This document shows positions 15,719-23,634 of a stretch of 29,276 nt of DNA, in pieces. This DNA comes from Lysobacter antibioticus. Its GTDB lineage: Bacteria > Pseudomonadota > Gammaproteobacteria > Xanthomonadales > Xanthomonadaceae. Under the pieces are notes generated by a model that had not been told where the DNA came from, did not search any database, and was given only the letters and a program-made list of their open reading frames with translations. The stretch is from the NCBI RefSeq assembly GCF_001442535.1, contig NZ_CP013141.1, positions 5,345,927-5,375,202 of the forward strand. Direction: 5' to 3'. The position numbers and the translations under genes were made by a program. How positions within the stretch are numbered: the first letter of the stretch is position 1; every line of letters begins with the position of its first letter.

Positions 15719-15828
15719 GGTGGCCCCGTTGGCGCCTCCGCGACGATAAGTTGAAAATCCCGCCAGGGCCGGAAGGCAGCAACGGTATCGACCGATTCGG
15801 GCGCCGGAGTCACGCTTGCGGGGCCGCC
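15719..15828 (+). ncRNA. ffs: Signal recognition particle RNA, small (4.5S) type
   Basis: About 110 nt. The conserved domain IV loop is seen at 15762-15784 (GCCAGGGCCGGAAGGCAGCA, with the GGAA tetraloop at 15771-15774). The ends close perfectly: GGTGGCCCCG at 15719-15728 pairs over 10 bp with CGGGGCCGCC at 15819-15828 (one G-U). CTTTTC follows as a termination tract. It forms the RNA core of the SRP with Ffh for co-translational targeting of membrane proteins. Exact ends are inferred from the closing helix. Confidence 0.92.
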
Positions 15829-15898
15829 GCCTTTTCGGGCCCTGGCTTTCCGGCCGTGGTTTCGCAGCGGCGGTCCGTCGCGCCTCTGCCCTGCCCGC

Positions 15899-16786
15899 TC
15901 ACATCGCCCGATAGGCCTCGGCCAGTTCCTCGGTGAAAACCTCGAACGAAGTCGGCGTGGTGTTGCCGGGATTGCGCCCTTCCAGCGACCGCACCTTGCC
16001 GGCGCTGATCGTATGCGCGAGTTCGACGTACAGCGCCGCCAGATCCGGGGCGAAGCCGCCCTGTATCAGCGCATCCAATGCCTCCCGCCCTTCCAGCCGC
16101 ACATAGGCCAAGTCCGGCAGGCCGATGCGTTGGCCGAGGATGCGCGTGGCTTCGGCATAACCGAGGTCGCGCTGACCCAGCAGCTCGCGCACCACCTGCC
16201 CGTTCCAGTCGCGCGCCAATAAGGCCTGCGCGGCAGCATCGCCGATGTCGCGCGCAGCGATCATCGGCATGGCGAAATCGGCGGCGAAGGCATCGCCGTT
16301 GAAACCGAGCGCACGGACGACTTCGAGCGAGCCGTAGAAATTCTCCATGAACGCACCGGCGCGCAGGACCAGCAGATTCACGCCTTCGATATCGCGCAGG
16401 CGCTGCTCTTGCCGCCGCATGCTCATGATCGGGCCGGTGCCCACGGCCAAGTCGGCGCCGAGGCTGCTCAAGGCGATGCAATGGCGCAGGCCGCTGCGCC
16501 GCAACGCGCTCGCGATCGCTTCGCCCTGGCGGTCCTGCGCGGCATCGTAGCCCCGCGCGCCGAGTTCGTAAGGCAACAAGGTATACGCCGCGTCCGCGCC
16601 CTTGAAGGCATCGGCGAGGAAGCCGGCATCGGCCTGGTCGCCGGCGCGGATTTCGGCGCCGGCCGCAGCGAGCGGCGCCAGGCGCTCGCGCGAACGGCCC
16701 AGTGCGCGCACCGGCGCGCCGGCCTGCAGCAGTTGTTCAACGATGCGATGGCCGGTGCGGCCGGTGGCGCCCATGACGACGTACAT
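15899..16786 (-). CDS. NmrA-type NAD(P)-binding oxidoreductase
   Basis: 295 residues from the ATG at 16786, chosen because GGGAG lies 7 bases upstream and the Rossmann strand starts at once (MYVVMGATGRTGHRIVEQLL, GxxGxxG at 6-12). Further typical features are VRALGRSRERL, GDQADAGFLADAFKGADAAY, SSLGAD and VLRAGAFMENF, as in the NmrA/YtfG (quinone oxidoreductase-like) extended SDR group. Probably a redox-sensing protein or quinone/azo reductase; the catalytic Tyr-x-x-x-Lys of classical SDRs is not evident. Divergent from an AraC regulator with a 166-bp shared intergenic region, so that regulator likely controls it. Confidence 0.85.
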   Translation of the reverse strand: MYVVMGATGRTGHRIVEQLLQAGAPVRALGRSRERLAPLAAAGAEIRAGDQADAGFLADAFKGADAAYTLLPYELGARGYDAAQDRQGEAIASALRRSGLRHCIALSSLGADLAVGTGPIMSMRRQEQRLRDIEGVNLLVLRAGAFMENFYGSLEVVRALGFNGDAFAADFAMPMIAARDIGDAAAQALLARDWNGQVVRELLGQRDLGYAEATRILGQRIGLPDLAYVRLEGREALDALIQGGFAPDLAALYVELAHTISAGKVRSLEGRNPGNTTPTSFEVFTEELAEAYRAM

Positions 16787-16952
16787 GACGATGCTCCCGA
16801 TGGATGCGCGGCGATGCGCTGCGCTTGGGCTTACTTTCCGCCGCTCGCCGCTCCAGGCCCATGCCGGCGCGTCTGGGTTTCTTGATCGCGCGTCCACGGA
16901 TGCGGTGCGGGCGTCTGGACCGCCCGCGCCAGAGCGGCGCACACTGCGCCTC

Positions 16953-17927
16953 ATGAACGCTCCCGACGCTTGGTCTCCGGTCGATCCACTCGGCGAAGCC
17001 CTGCATTCGCTGCGCATGAGCGGCGCGTTCTACTGCCGCTCGGAGTTCACCGCGCCATGGGGTCTGGCGCTGCCGGCGATGCCGCACAGCCTGATGCTGC
17101 ACGTGGTCACCGAAGGCGAATGCTGGCTGCAGATCGAAGGCCACGAACCGCTGTTGCTGCAACCCTTCGACCTGCTGATGGTTCCGCACGGGCTCGGCCA
17201 CACCCTGGTCAGCCGGCCCGGCACCCTGGCGACGCCTTTGTTCGACTTGCCCCGCGATTATTCGGCCGAGCGCTACGAAGTCATCCGCCAGGGCGGCGGC
17301 GGCGCGGCCACCGGCCTGGTCTGCAGCGCGGTGCGTTTCGACCATCCCGCTGCGCACCGCCTGATTTCGTTGCTACCGGCGCTGATCCACATCCGCAATG
17401 CGCAGGCGCAACCGAACGGGGTGCATACCGAATGGATCCGCAGCACCCTGCAATTCGTCGCCGCGGAGGCGCGCGACCTGCGCCCAGGCGGCGAAACCGT
17501 GATCACCCGCCTCGCCGACGTGCTGGTGATCCAGGTCATCCGCACTTGGATCGAACGCGACCCCGCGGCGCAGAGCGGTTGGCTCGGCGCCCTGCAGGAC
17601 CGCCAGATCGGCCGCGCGATCGCCCAGATCCATCGCGAACCGGCGCGCGCCTGGACCCTGGCGTCGATGGCGCAGATCGCGGCGATGTCGCGCTCGGCCT
17701 TCGCCGCGCGCTTCAACGAGCTGGTCGGCGAGCCGGCCATGCATTACCTGGCGCGGTGGCGCATGCAAGTCGCCCTGACCTGGTTGCGCGAGGGCGACCG
17801 CGCCATCACCGACATGGCCGAGCAACTGGGCTATCAGTCGGAAGCGGCCTTCAGCCGTGCCTTCAAGCGGGTCATGGGGATCGCGCCGAGCGCGGCGCGA
17901 CACGGCATCGAGGCCGCGCCGAAATAA
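16953..17927 (+). CDS. AraC-family regulator with cupin_6 N-terminal domain
   Basis: 324 residues from the ATG at 16953. The N-terminal half is the cupin_6 sensor type seen in AraC regulators beside oxidoreductases (PLGEALHSLRMSGAFYCRSE, LHVVTEGECWLQ, FDLLMVPHG, HTLVSRPGT). The C-terminal half has the two helix-turn-helix segments (WTLASMAQIAAMSRSAFAAR near 228, and ITDMAEQLGYQSEAAFSRAF near 285). The longer frame starting at 16602 runs through the divergent gene and is not plausible. It probably activates or represses the neighbouring NmrA-type gene in response to a small molecule that cannot be named from sequence. Confidence 0.93.
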   Translation: MNAPDAWSPVDPLGEALHSLRMSGAFYCRSEFTAPWGLALPAMPHSLMLHVVTEGECWLQIEGHEPLLLQPFDLLMVPHGLGHTLVSRPGTLATPLFDLPRDYSAERYEVIRQGGGGAATGLVCSAVRFDHPAAHRLISLLPALIHIRNAQAQPNGVHTEWIRSTLQFVAAEARDLRPGGETVITRLADVLVIQVIRTWIERDPAAQSGWLGALQDRQIGRAIAQIHREPARAWTLASMAQIAAMSRSAFAARFNELVGEPAMHYLARWRMQVALTWLREGDRAITDMAEQLGYQSEAAFSRAFKRVMGIAPSAARHGIEAAPK

Positions 17928-17967
17928 AAGGCGTTGCGGACGCACGGACGATGCCGTCCGACGCCAT

Positions 17968-18978
17968 TCAATCCCCGAGCAGCGACAAGGCCAGCGCATC
18001 GGGCTCGCGCCCGGTCTTCCAGTAGGCGATCGGTTTCCAGGTCTTGCGGTCGATCACCGCGACCTCGTCGCCGCCGCTGATCGCGACATAGACCCGCGGA
18101 CGCTTCGGGTCGGCCACCACGCCGATCGGCAAGGCGGCGCGACCGAGCAAGGTGTCGCGGTACTCGCTGCCTTCGCGCGACAGCGCGATCGGCGCCAGCG
18201 CTTTCTTGCGCCGCGCATCGAACACCGACAAGGTCGCCGCGCGTGCGTTGCTGACCAGGGCGTGGCGGCCATCGGCCGTAAACGCGACACGAATCGGGAA
18301 GCCCGGGCTCGGCAAGGTCTTGCGCAACGCGAGCGTGCGCGCATCGTGCACGGTGACGGTACCGGCTTCGCGATTGCCGACCCAGACTTCGTCGCTGCCG
18401 GGCCGTACCGCGATGCCTTCGGCGCCCTTGCCCGCCTCGACTTCCGCGCTCTTGGCATTGCTGTTCAGATCGACGCGACTGACAGTGCCTCGGTCGATCT
18501 TGCTGACGTAGGCGGTCTTGCCGTCGGCCGACACCGCGACCATGTGGCCGCGCCCCTCGCCCATCTCGATCTCGGCGACGACCTTACCGCCGGCCAGATC
18601 GATGCGCAGCAGATGACCCGAGGCCTCGGTGGTCGCCAGCGCTTCGCGATCGCCCGGCAGGAAGCGCAAGCCATGCGGGCGGCCGTGGCGGCCGAGATCG
18701 ATGATGCGCGGCGGCTTGCCGCTTCGCAGATCCAATACGCTCAGCGTATTGCCCGGCGTTTCCCGGCTGCCGTAGTTCGCCACCAGCGCGGTGGCGCCGT
18801 CGTGGCTGACCGCGATTTCGTGCGGCGCCTGGCCGGTGGCGAATTCGCCGAGCTTGCGGCCATCGTCGAGCGACAGCCGCCAGACGGTATCGGCGGATTT
18901 GTTGCCGACCAACAACTCGCCCGAAAACGCCGGCATGGCGGCGGCGAGCAGGAGGATCAGGCATACGACACGGGACAT
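17968..18978 (-). CDS. Exported YncE/YVTN-type beta-propeller protein
   Basis: 336 residues with a Sec signal peptide (MSRVVCLILLLAAAMPAFSG, cleavage near 19-20). The mature protein is a chain of about 40-residue propeller repeats: LLVGNKSADTVWRLSL, HEIAVSHDGATALVANYG, HMVAVSADGKTAYVSKID, EGIAVRPGSDEVWVGNREAG, RVAFTADGRHALVSNAR and PIGVVADPKRPRVYVAISGG, close to a seven-bladed YVTN propeller. Such proteins bind partners or nucleic acid/surface ligands rather than catalyse; the role here is unknown. CGGAG sits 5 bases before the ATG. It is convergent with the AraC gene (40 bp gap) and 136 bp downstream of moaE on the same strand. Confidence 0.88.
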   Translation of the reverse strand: MSRVVCLILLLAAAMPAFSGELLVGNKSADTVWRLSLDDGRKLGEFATGQAPHEIAVSHDGATALVANYGSRETPGNTLSVLDLRSGKPPRIIDLGRHGRPHGLRFLPGDREALATTEASGHLLRIDLAGGKVVAEIEMGEGRGHMVAVSADGKTAYVSKIDRGTVSRVDLNSNAKSAEVEAGKGAEGIAVRPGSDEVWVGNREAGTVTVHDARTLALRKTLPSPGFPIRVAFTADGRHALVSNARAATLSVFDARRKKALAPIALSREGSEYRDTLLGRAALPIGVVADPKRPRVYVAISGGDEVAVIDRKTWKPIAYWKTGREPDALALSLLGD

Positions 18979-19114
18979 GACGGCTCCGGTGATTCGCTGC
19001 AGGAGATTGAAGCTAGCTCAAAACGATGGCGGGACCCGTGTGGCTGCAGCGGATCGGAAGGAAGCCAAAACCAGCGCAAGGATCACCGCCTCGATGCGGA
19101 TCGCCGGCCCGGCC

Positions 19115-19540
19115 TTACGCGGGACCGGTTGGATGTAGCCAATCCGCATCCCCATCCGCATAGCGCTCGTGCTTCCAGATCGGCACCCGCGACTTGGTCT
19201 CGTCGATGATGTAACGGCAGGCGGCGAAGGCGGCTTCGCGATGGGCGGCGCTGACCCCGACCCAGACCGCGAGTTCGCCGATCGCCAGGTCGCCGACGCG
19301 ATGCACGCAACGCGCATCGACGATGGCGAAGCGCTCGATGGCTTCTTCCAGCACGCGCTCGCCTTCGGCCAGGGCGAGTGCGGCATAGCTTTCGTAACGC
19401 AGGCCGGCAACAGCGCGGCCGCCGTGGTGGTCGCGCACCCAACCTTCGAAGCTGGCGAAGGCACCGGCGCGATCGCTGAGCAGCTGCGCGCGCAAGGGCG
19501 CGATTTCGAAGGGGCGCTCGGACAAGGCGAAACGCGTCAT
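19115..19540 (-). CDS. moaE: Molybdopterin synthase catalytic subunit MoaE
   Basis: 141 residues. Family motifs: GAFASFEGWVRDHHGGRAV (the FxG-x-R loop), LRYESYAALA, VHRVGDLAIGELAVWVGVSA, AHREAAFAACRYIIDETKSR and VPIWKHE, including the lysines used in dithiolene formation. It converts precursor Z (cPMP) to molybdopterin together with MoaD. The ATG at 19540 lies 1 nt after the moaD stop, indicating translational coupling. It is the last gene of the moa series. Confidence 0.96.
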   Translation of the reverse strand: MTRFALSERPFEIAPLRAQLLSDRAGAFASFEGWVRDHHGGRAVAGLRYESYAALALAEGERVLEEAIERFAIVDARCVHRVGDLAIGELAVWVGVSAAHREAAFAACRYIIDETKSRVPIWKHERYADGDADWLHPTGPA

Positions 19541-19541
19541 T

Positions 19542-19784
19542 TCAGCCTCCCGAGACCGGTGGGATGAAGGCGACTTCGCTGCCGGCGCGTGGCGCCTCGT
19601 CCCAGCGCGCGAAGGCGCCGTCGACGGCGACGCGCAAACGCTCGACCGGCAGGACGAAGCCATGGCGCTGACGCAGCGAGTCGTACAGCGCGCGCAGATC
19701 GGCCGCGTCGGCCTCGACCGATTCGCTGGCGACGCCGGCGGCATCGCGCAGGCTGGCGAAATACAGCACGGTCAGCCGGCTCAT
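19542..19784 (-). CDS. moaD: Molybdopterin synthase sulfur-carrier subunit MoaD
   Basis: 80 residues, a beta-grasp ubiquitin-like protein. It starts [17 protein letters not shown], contains [14 protein letters not shown], and ends with AFIPPVSGG; the terminal Gly-Gly is the thiocarboxylate site that donates sulfur to MoaE. The start ATG overlaps the moaC stop by ATGA (19781-19784), so the genes are coupled. A longer open frame on this strand would reach into moaC and is not used. Confidence 0.95.
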   Translation of the reverse strand: MSRLTVLYFASLRDAAGVASESVEADAADLRALYDSLRQRHGFVLPVERLRVAVDGAFARWDEAPRAGSEVAFIPPVSGG

Positions 19785-20308
19785 CGCTCGTCTCCGGCCC
19801 TGCGCTTCGCCTTCGCGGCGAAGTCGCGCTTGCCGCCGCGCTTGCCGGTCAACTTGGCCGGCCCGAGCACGATGCCGTGCGACAAGGCCTTGCACATGTC
19901 GTAGACGGTCAGGGCCGCAACGGTCGCGCCGGTCAGCGCTTCCATCTCGACGCCGGTGCGGTGGGTGGTCTTGACCTCGCACTCGATCATCAGGCTGTTG
20001 TCGCCATCCCAATCGATGCCGAAACGGCAGCCGTCGATCGGCAGCGGATGGCAGAACGGGATCAACTCATGGGTGCGCTTGACCGCCATCGTGCCGGCGA
20101 TGATGGCGGTGTCGATGACCGCGCCCTTCTTGCTCTTGAGCCCGCTCGCACGCAGTTGCAGCGCGACCGCCGCGGGAAAACGCACGCGGCATTGCGCGAC
20201 CGCCTCGCGGGCGGTCACCGACTTGTCCGACACGTCGACCATGGCCGGGCGGCCGTCGCGGTCGACATGGGTAAGGGAAGGTTTGGATTTCAAATCGCCA
20301 GACTCCAT
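19781..20308 (-). CDS. moaC: Cyclic pyranopterin monophosphate synthase accessory protein MoaC
   Basis: 175 residues from the ATG at 20308. Conserved: [49 protein letters not shown] (active-site His 87), [14 protein letters not shown] and TVYDMCKAL (D137, K140). It completes cPMP formation after MoaA. The start overlaps the end of the PhyH gene by 19 bp. An alternative TTG at 20293, overlapping the PhyH stop TGA and preceded by GGAG with 9-base spacing, would give a five-residue-shorter protein and may be the true coupled start. A basic tail ([20 protein letters not shown]) is longer than in E. coli MoaC. Confidence 0.94.
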   Translation of the reverse strand: MESGDLKSKPSLTHVDRDGRPAMVDVSDKSVTAREAVAQCRVRFPAAVALQLRASGLKSKKGAVIDTAIIAGTMAVKRTHELIPFCHPLPIDGCRFGIDWDGDNSLMIECEVKTTHRTGVEMEALTGATVAALTVYDMCKALSHGIVLGPAKLTGKRGGKRDFAAKAKRRAGDER

Positions 20309-21024
20309 CGCAGTCCGTGCCCGGGATCGGATGGGCCGAACAGGAAATGCAGGACGCGCCGCCGCCCCTGTGGCCGGCTGGCCTTGGAAGAAGCATGCAA
20401 CAGCAACGGTCGCATGATAAGCAGATCGCCGGGCTGCGCGGTGCATTGTGTCTCGCCGCGGTCCTCGCGCAGAGCGCCGGCCCTTTGCGGGCTGAGCTTT
20501 CCGACCCTGTGCGAACCCGGCACCACGCGCAACGGCCCATCGGAATCGGTACACGGATCCAGGTGGATGCGCACCACGGTCAGCCGCTCCAGGAGCGCCG
20601 TCGGCGGTTGGACGAAATGCGAGCCCTCCTTATGCGACCAGCCCGAGAGCGCCTCGTTCGCGACTTTCTCGGCGACCGGGATCGACAAGTCCTGATGCAG
20701 GGCGACTTTCCAGTTACGCGATTGGCTTTTGCGGAATAAGGTGCATTGCACGGCGACCGCATCCTCGGCCAACGCGCCCAGGTCGCGAAGCCGCAGGCGC
20801 AGCGGCGCCACTAGCGCCCGGCACCATGCGCGTCGAAGCAGATTGCGGGTGCCCGCATCGTCGCCATCGCAGGCGTCCAGATGAGCCACCATGGCAGCGA
20901 CGTCCACCGCAGCGAGCACACCGGGCAGACGAAGAAAGCCTTGCGCCTCGAGCGATCCGGACAGCACGGAATCGGAAGCCGCAACGGGGAACGGCTGGAT
21001 CGCACTGCCTGCTAACGACGGCAT
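20290..21024 (-). CDS. Phytanoyl-CoA dioxygenase (PhyH) family protein within the moa operon
   Basis: 244 residues from the ATG at 21024; a GTG at 21027 directly before it is possible. Fe(II)/2-oxoglutarate dioxygenase features: [13 protein letters not shown] at the N-terminus, LHQDLSIPV (the H-x-D metal ligands), [21 protein letters not shown], and [15 protein letters not shown] with the distal histidine and a following arginine-rich stretch ([11 protein letters not shown]) that would bind 2-oxoglutarate. The substrate is unknown. It lies 6 bp after moaA and overlaps moaC by 19 bp, so it must be co-transcribed with molybdopterin genes, which is not a usual partner. Confidence 0.87.
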   Translation of the reverse strand: MPSLAGSAIQPFPVAASDSVLSGSLEAQGFLRLPGVLAAVDVAAMVAHLDACDGDDAGTRNLLRRAWCRALVAPLRLRLRDLGALAEDAVAVQCTLFRKSQSRNWKVALHQDLSIPVAEKVANEALSGWSHKEGSHFVQPPTALLERLTVVRIHLDPCTDSDGPLRVVPGSHRVGKLSPQRAGALREDRGETQCTAQPGDLLIMRPLLLHASSKASRPQGRRRVLHFLFGPSDPGHGLRWSLAI

Positions 21025-21030
21025 CACAAC

Positions 21031-22077
21031 TCAGCCGCCGATCAAAAACATCTCGACGTGGCGCTTGGAGCGCGGGGCGTCGAGGGCGCGCAATTCGCTG
21101 TAGCGGTCGCCGCGGCGCGACCACAGCCCGGCCAGGCGTTCGGCGAAGGCGGCTTCGCCCAGCGCCAGCGACGGCCGCAGGTCGGTGCCTTCGGCGGCGA
21201 ACAGGCAGGTATACAGCCGGCCATCGGCGGACACCCGCGAGCGATGGCAATCGCCGCAGAACGGCGCGCTGATCGAGGACACGAAGCCGATCTCGCCCTG
21301 GCCGTCGGCGAAGCCGTAGCGCGAAGCGACTTCGCCGCGGTAGTTGGCGTCGAGCGCGCGCAGCGGCCAGCGCGCGTGGATGCGGTCGCGCAGGGTCTGC
21401 GAACTCACTACGCCCTCGGCGCTCCAGTCGTTGCAGTTGCCCACGTCCATGTATTCGATGAAACGCAGCACGTGGCCGCTGCCCCGGAAATGTTCGACCA
21501 AGGGCAACACCTGGTCTTCATTGACGCCGCGCTGGACCACGCAGTTGATCTTCAGCGAACCGAAGCCCGCCGCGCGTGCCGCGGCGATGCCTTCGAGCAC
21601 GTCGGCGACTTCGCCGCGGCCGCCGGACAGACGCCGGAAGCGCTCGGGGTCGAGCGCGTCCAGGCTCACCGTCAGGCGGCGCAGGCCGGCCTCGCGCAGC
21701 GCCTGCGCATGGCGCGCGAGCAGCGAGCCGTTGGTGGTCAGCGCCAGGTCTTCGATGCCTTCGATGCGCGCCAGGCGCGCGACCAGTTCGGGCAGGCGCT
21801 TGCGCAGCAGGGGCTCGCCGCCGGTCAGGCGCAGTTTGCTGACGCCGACGCGGACGAAACCGCGCACCAGGGTTTCGATCTCGTCGAAGCTCAGGCGCGA
21901 GGCCGCATCCAGGCCGTAGTCGTCCGGCACGCGCTCGGCCGGCATGCAATAGGGGCAGCGGAAGTTGCAGGCCTCGATCACCGACAGGCGCAGGTCGCGC
22001 AGCGGCCGGCCGTGGAGATCCAACGGCATCGGCAGCGGCGGCAGACCGGGGGCGGCACTCACGAAGGCGGCATTCAC
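21031..22077 (-). CDS. moaA: GTP 3',8-cyclase MoaA (radical SAM)
   Basis: 348 residues. The radical SAM CxxxCxxC is at C37/C41/C44 (ACNFRCPYCMP), with LRLTGGEPLLR, TTNGSLL and SLDA following. The C-terminal second cluster segment is APFCGDCHRSRVSADGRLYTC, and the protein ends in Gly-Gly, as expected for MoaA. It turns GTP into 3',8-cyclo-7,8-dihydro-GTP, the first step of molybdenum cofactor synthesis. The GTG start at 22077 overlaps the stop of the MBL gene by one base; the internal ATG at residue 17 (MPLDLHGRPLRDLRLS) is an alternative start. Confidence 0.97.
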   Translation of the reverse strand: MNAAFVSAAPGLPPLPMPLDLHGRPLRDLRLSVIEACNFRCPYCMPAERVPDDYGLDAASRLSFDEIETLVRGFVRVGVSKLRLTGGEPLLRKRLPELVARLARIEGIEDLALTTNGSLLARHAQALREAGLRRLTVSLDALDPERFRRLSGGRGEVADVLEGIAAARAAGFGSLKINCVVQRGVNEDQVLPLVEHFRGSGHVLRFIEYMDVGNCNDWSAEGVVSSQTLRDRIHARWPLRALDANYRGEVASRYGFADGQGEIGFVSSISAPFCGDCHRSRVSADGRLYTCLFAAEGTDLRPSLALGEAAFAERLAGLWSRRGDRYSELRALDAPRSKRHVEMFLIGG

Positions 22078-22832
22078 TAGGACGGCAGTTGCGTAACGGT
22101 GGGTTCGGCCAGCTCGATCGCCTCGCCCGGCCTACCGACACGATACCCCCGCGCCGCCAGTACGTCGCCCTCTTCGCGGCTGCCGTAGTGGTAAAGCAGG
22201 CAGCGATTCAGCAGTTCGCGCGAGTATTCGCGCTCCAGATCCTCGATGCCGCTGTGCGATGGATTGCCGTACAGGGCGCAATCGTGGGCGATCAGTTCGC
22301 CGGCATCGGCGTATTTGGCCAGTACCTCGGGGATCGGGCGGGTGTCGCCGGTCCAGATGGCGCTGCCGCGCAGGCGCAGGCCGAAGGCGCTGTCGGGCCA
22401 GTGGTGGCGGGTCGCGAACACCTCCAGGCGCAGGCCGCCGTGCCAGAAATGGCCGCTGACCGGCACCAGCTGGAAGGCGTCCCAGAAATTCACCCCGCCC
22501 TCGGCCAGCACGTTCGGGTAGTCGGCCACCCGCTGGTGCAGCAGCGGCACCACCGTCGCCGGCACGTACAGCCGCACCTTGCCGCGCCGCTGCGGGTCGA
22601 AATAGTGGGCCACGAACAGGCGCTCGAACCCGGCGATATGGTCCAGGTGGGTATGGGTGACGAACAGGGCCTCGGGCATCCGGCCGTAATGGGCCAGGAA
22701 CGCGGTCAGGCCCTCGCCGCCGCAATCGATGGTGAGCCAGGGCTCGCCGTCGCGCTCCAGCGTAGCCATCGCCGACCCCAGCTCCACCGCCGACGCATTG
22801 CCGACGCCATGCAAACGCAACCGCCAAGTCAT
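22077..22832 (-). CDS. MBL-fold metallohydrolase, RNase Z-like
   Basis: 251 residues. The metallo-beta-lactamase signature THTHLDH is at 59-65 (H60, H62, D64, H65), with TIDCGGEG before it, GHFWHGGLRLEVFATRHH in the middle, and WTGDTRPIPE plus AHDCAL supplying the later ligands. The arrangement is like the RNase Z/arylsulfatase-type branch but short and lacking an obvious exosite. GAGGGG precedes the ATG at 22832. It overlaps moaA by one base and begins 30 bp after kdkA, so it is in the middle of an apparent operon. Substrate unknown. Confidence 0.88.
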   Translation of the reverse strand: MTWRLRLHGVGNASAVELGSAMATLERDGEPWLTIDCGGEGLTAFLAHYGRMPEALFVTHTHLDHIAGFERLFVAHYFDPQRRGKVRLYVPATVVPLLHQRVADYPNVLAEGGVNFWDAFQLVPVSGHFWHGGLRLEVFATRHHWPDSAFGLRLRGSAIWTGDTRPIPEVLAKYADAGELIAHDCALYGNPSHSGIEDLEREYSRELLNRCLLYHYGSREEGDVLAARGYRVGRPGEAIELAEPTVTQLPS

Positions 22833-22862
22833 GCCCGCCCCCTCGATTCGCTGACCACGTCT

Positions 22863-23612
22863 TTAGTAACCACGTTCCCAGGCGCGGTCATAGGCCGTGC
22901 GCAGTCGGGCGAAATCGCGTTCGACCTCGGCCTCGCCGCGGTCGCCGCGCAATTTCAACAGTGAACGCTTCAGCCGGGCCAGGTTGCGCTCGCGCCAGGG
23001 GGTCGCCGGAATCCGGATCTGGCCGCGGTCCAGGTCGATCACCCAGCCGCGCCCGCCGCTGTCGAACAGCAGATTGGTGGCGTTGAGGTCGGCGTGATCG
23101 AGGCCGACCCGGTGACAGCGCGCGATCAATCGCCCGGCCTCTTCCCAGGGCGCGCCGTCGCCGGCCACGGCGGCGCGATCGGCCAGCGAGCGCACGTCGC
23201 CGAGGCGCTGAAGCAGGATCGCGGCGTAGTAATACCAACCGTCGCGGCGATACCAGGCGGCGACCGGCTTCGGCACCGGCAGACCCTTGCCGGCCAGCTC
23301 GCGCAGCAGGCGGAACTCGGCGAAGCTGCGGGTCTGGTTGGCGCCGCTCCACCAATAGCGGTCGCGGTTGAAGCGTGCGATCAGGCCGCCGCGCAGGTAG
23401 CGGCGCAGCACCACCCGGCCGAACGGCGCGTCGACGAACCAGGCGCCGCCGCGGCCGCCGCTGTCGACCGGACGCGCGTTGCCGCCCCAGTGCGCCGGCG
23501 AGAACCATTCCGGCGCGGCTTGCTGGACCTGCGCGCGGTCGAACAGAATCGCACCGTAACCGCTATCGTCGCGGTACGGCGTCAGTCCCTCGGCGGCGTC
23601 ATAACCCGTCAT
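22863..23612 (-). CDS. kdkA: 3-deoxy-D-manno-octulosonic acid kinase (Kdo kinase)
   Basis: 249 residues. Matches the KdkA/WaaP-type kinase family: [28 protein letters not shown] (the lysine-equivalent strand), [25 protein letters not shown], the catalytic loop [11 protein letters not shown], and [10 protein letters not shown] as the metal-binding DFG equivalent. It phosphorylates Kdo in the lipopolysaccharide inner core at the cytoplasmic face of the inner membrane. Adjacent and divergent is the OpsX-type heptosyltransferase, the same pairing known from Haemophilus. Start ATG 23612. It is the apparent first gene of the kdkA-moa series. Confidence 0.93.
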   Translation of the reverse strand: MTGYDAAEGLTPYRDDSGYGAILFDRAQVQQAAPEWFSPAHWGGNARPVDSGGRGGAWFVDAPFGRVVLRRYLRGGLIARFNRDRYWWSGANQTRSFAEFRLLRELAGKGLPVPKPVAAWYRRDGWYYYAAILLQRLGDVRSLADRAAVAGDGAPWEEAGRLIARCHRVGLDHADLNATNLLFDSGGRGWVIDLDRGQIRIPATPWRERNLARLKRSLLKLRGDRGEAEVERDFARLRTAYDRAWERGY

Positions 23613-23634
23613 CCGACCGAGTCTAACAAGTCAC

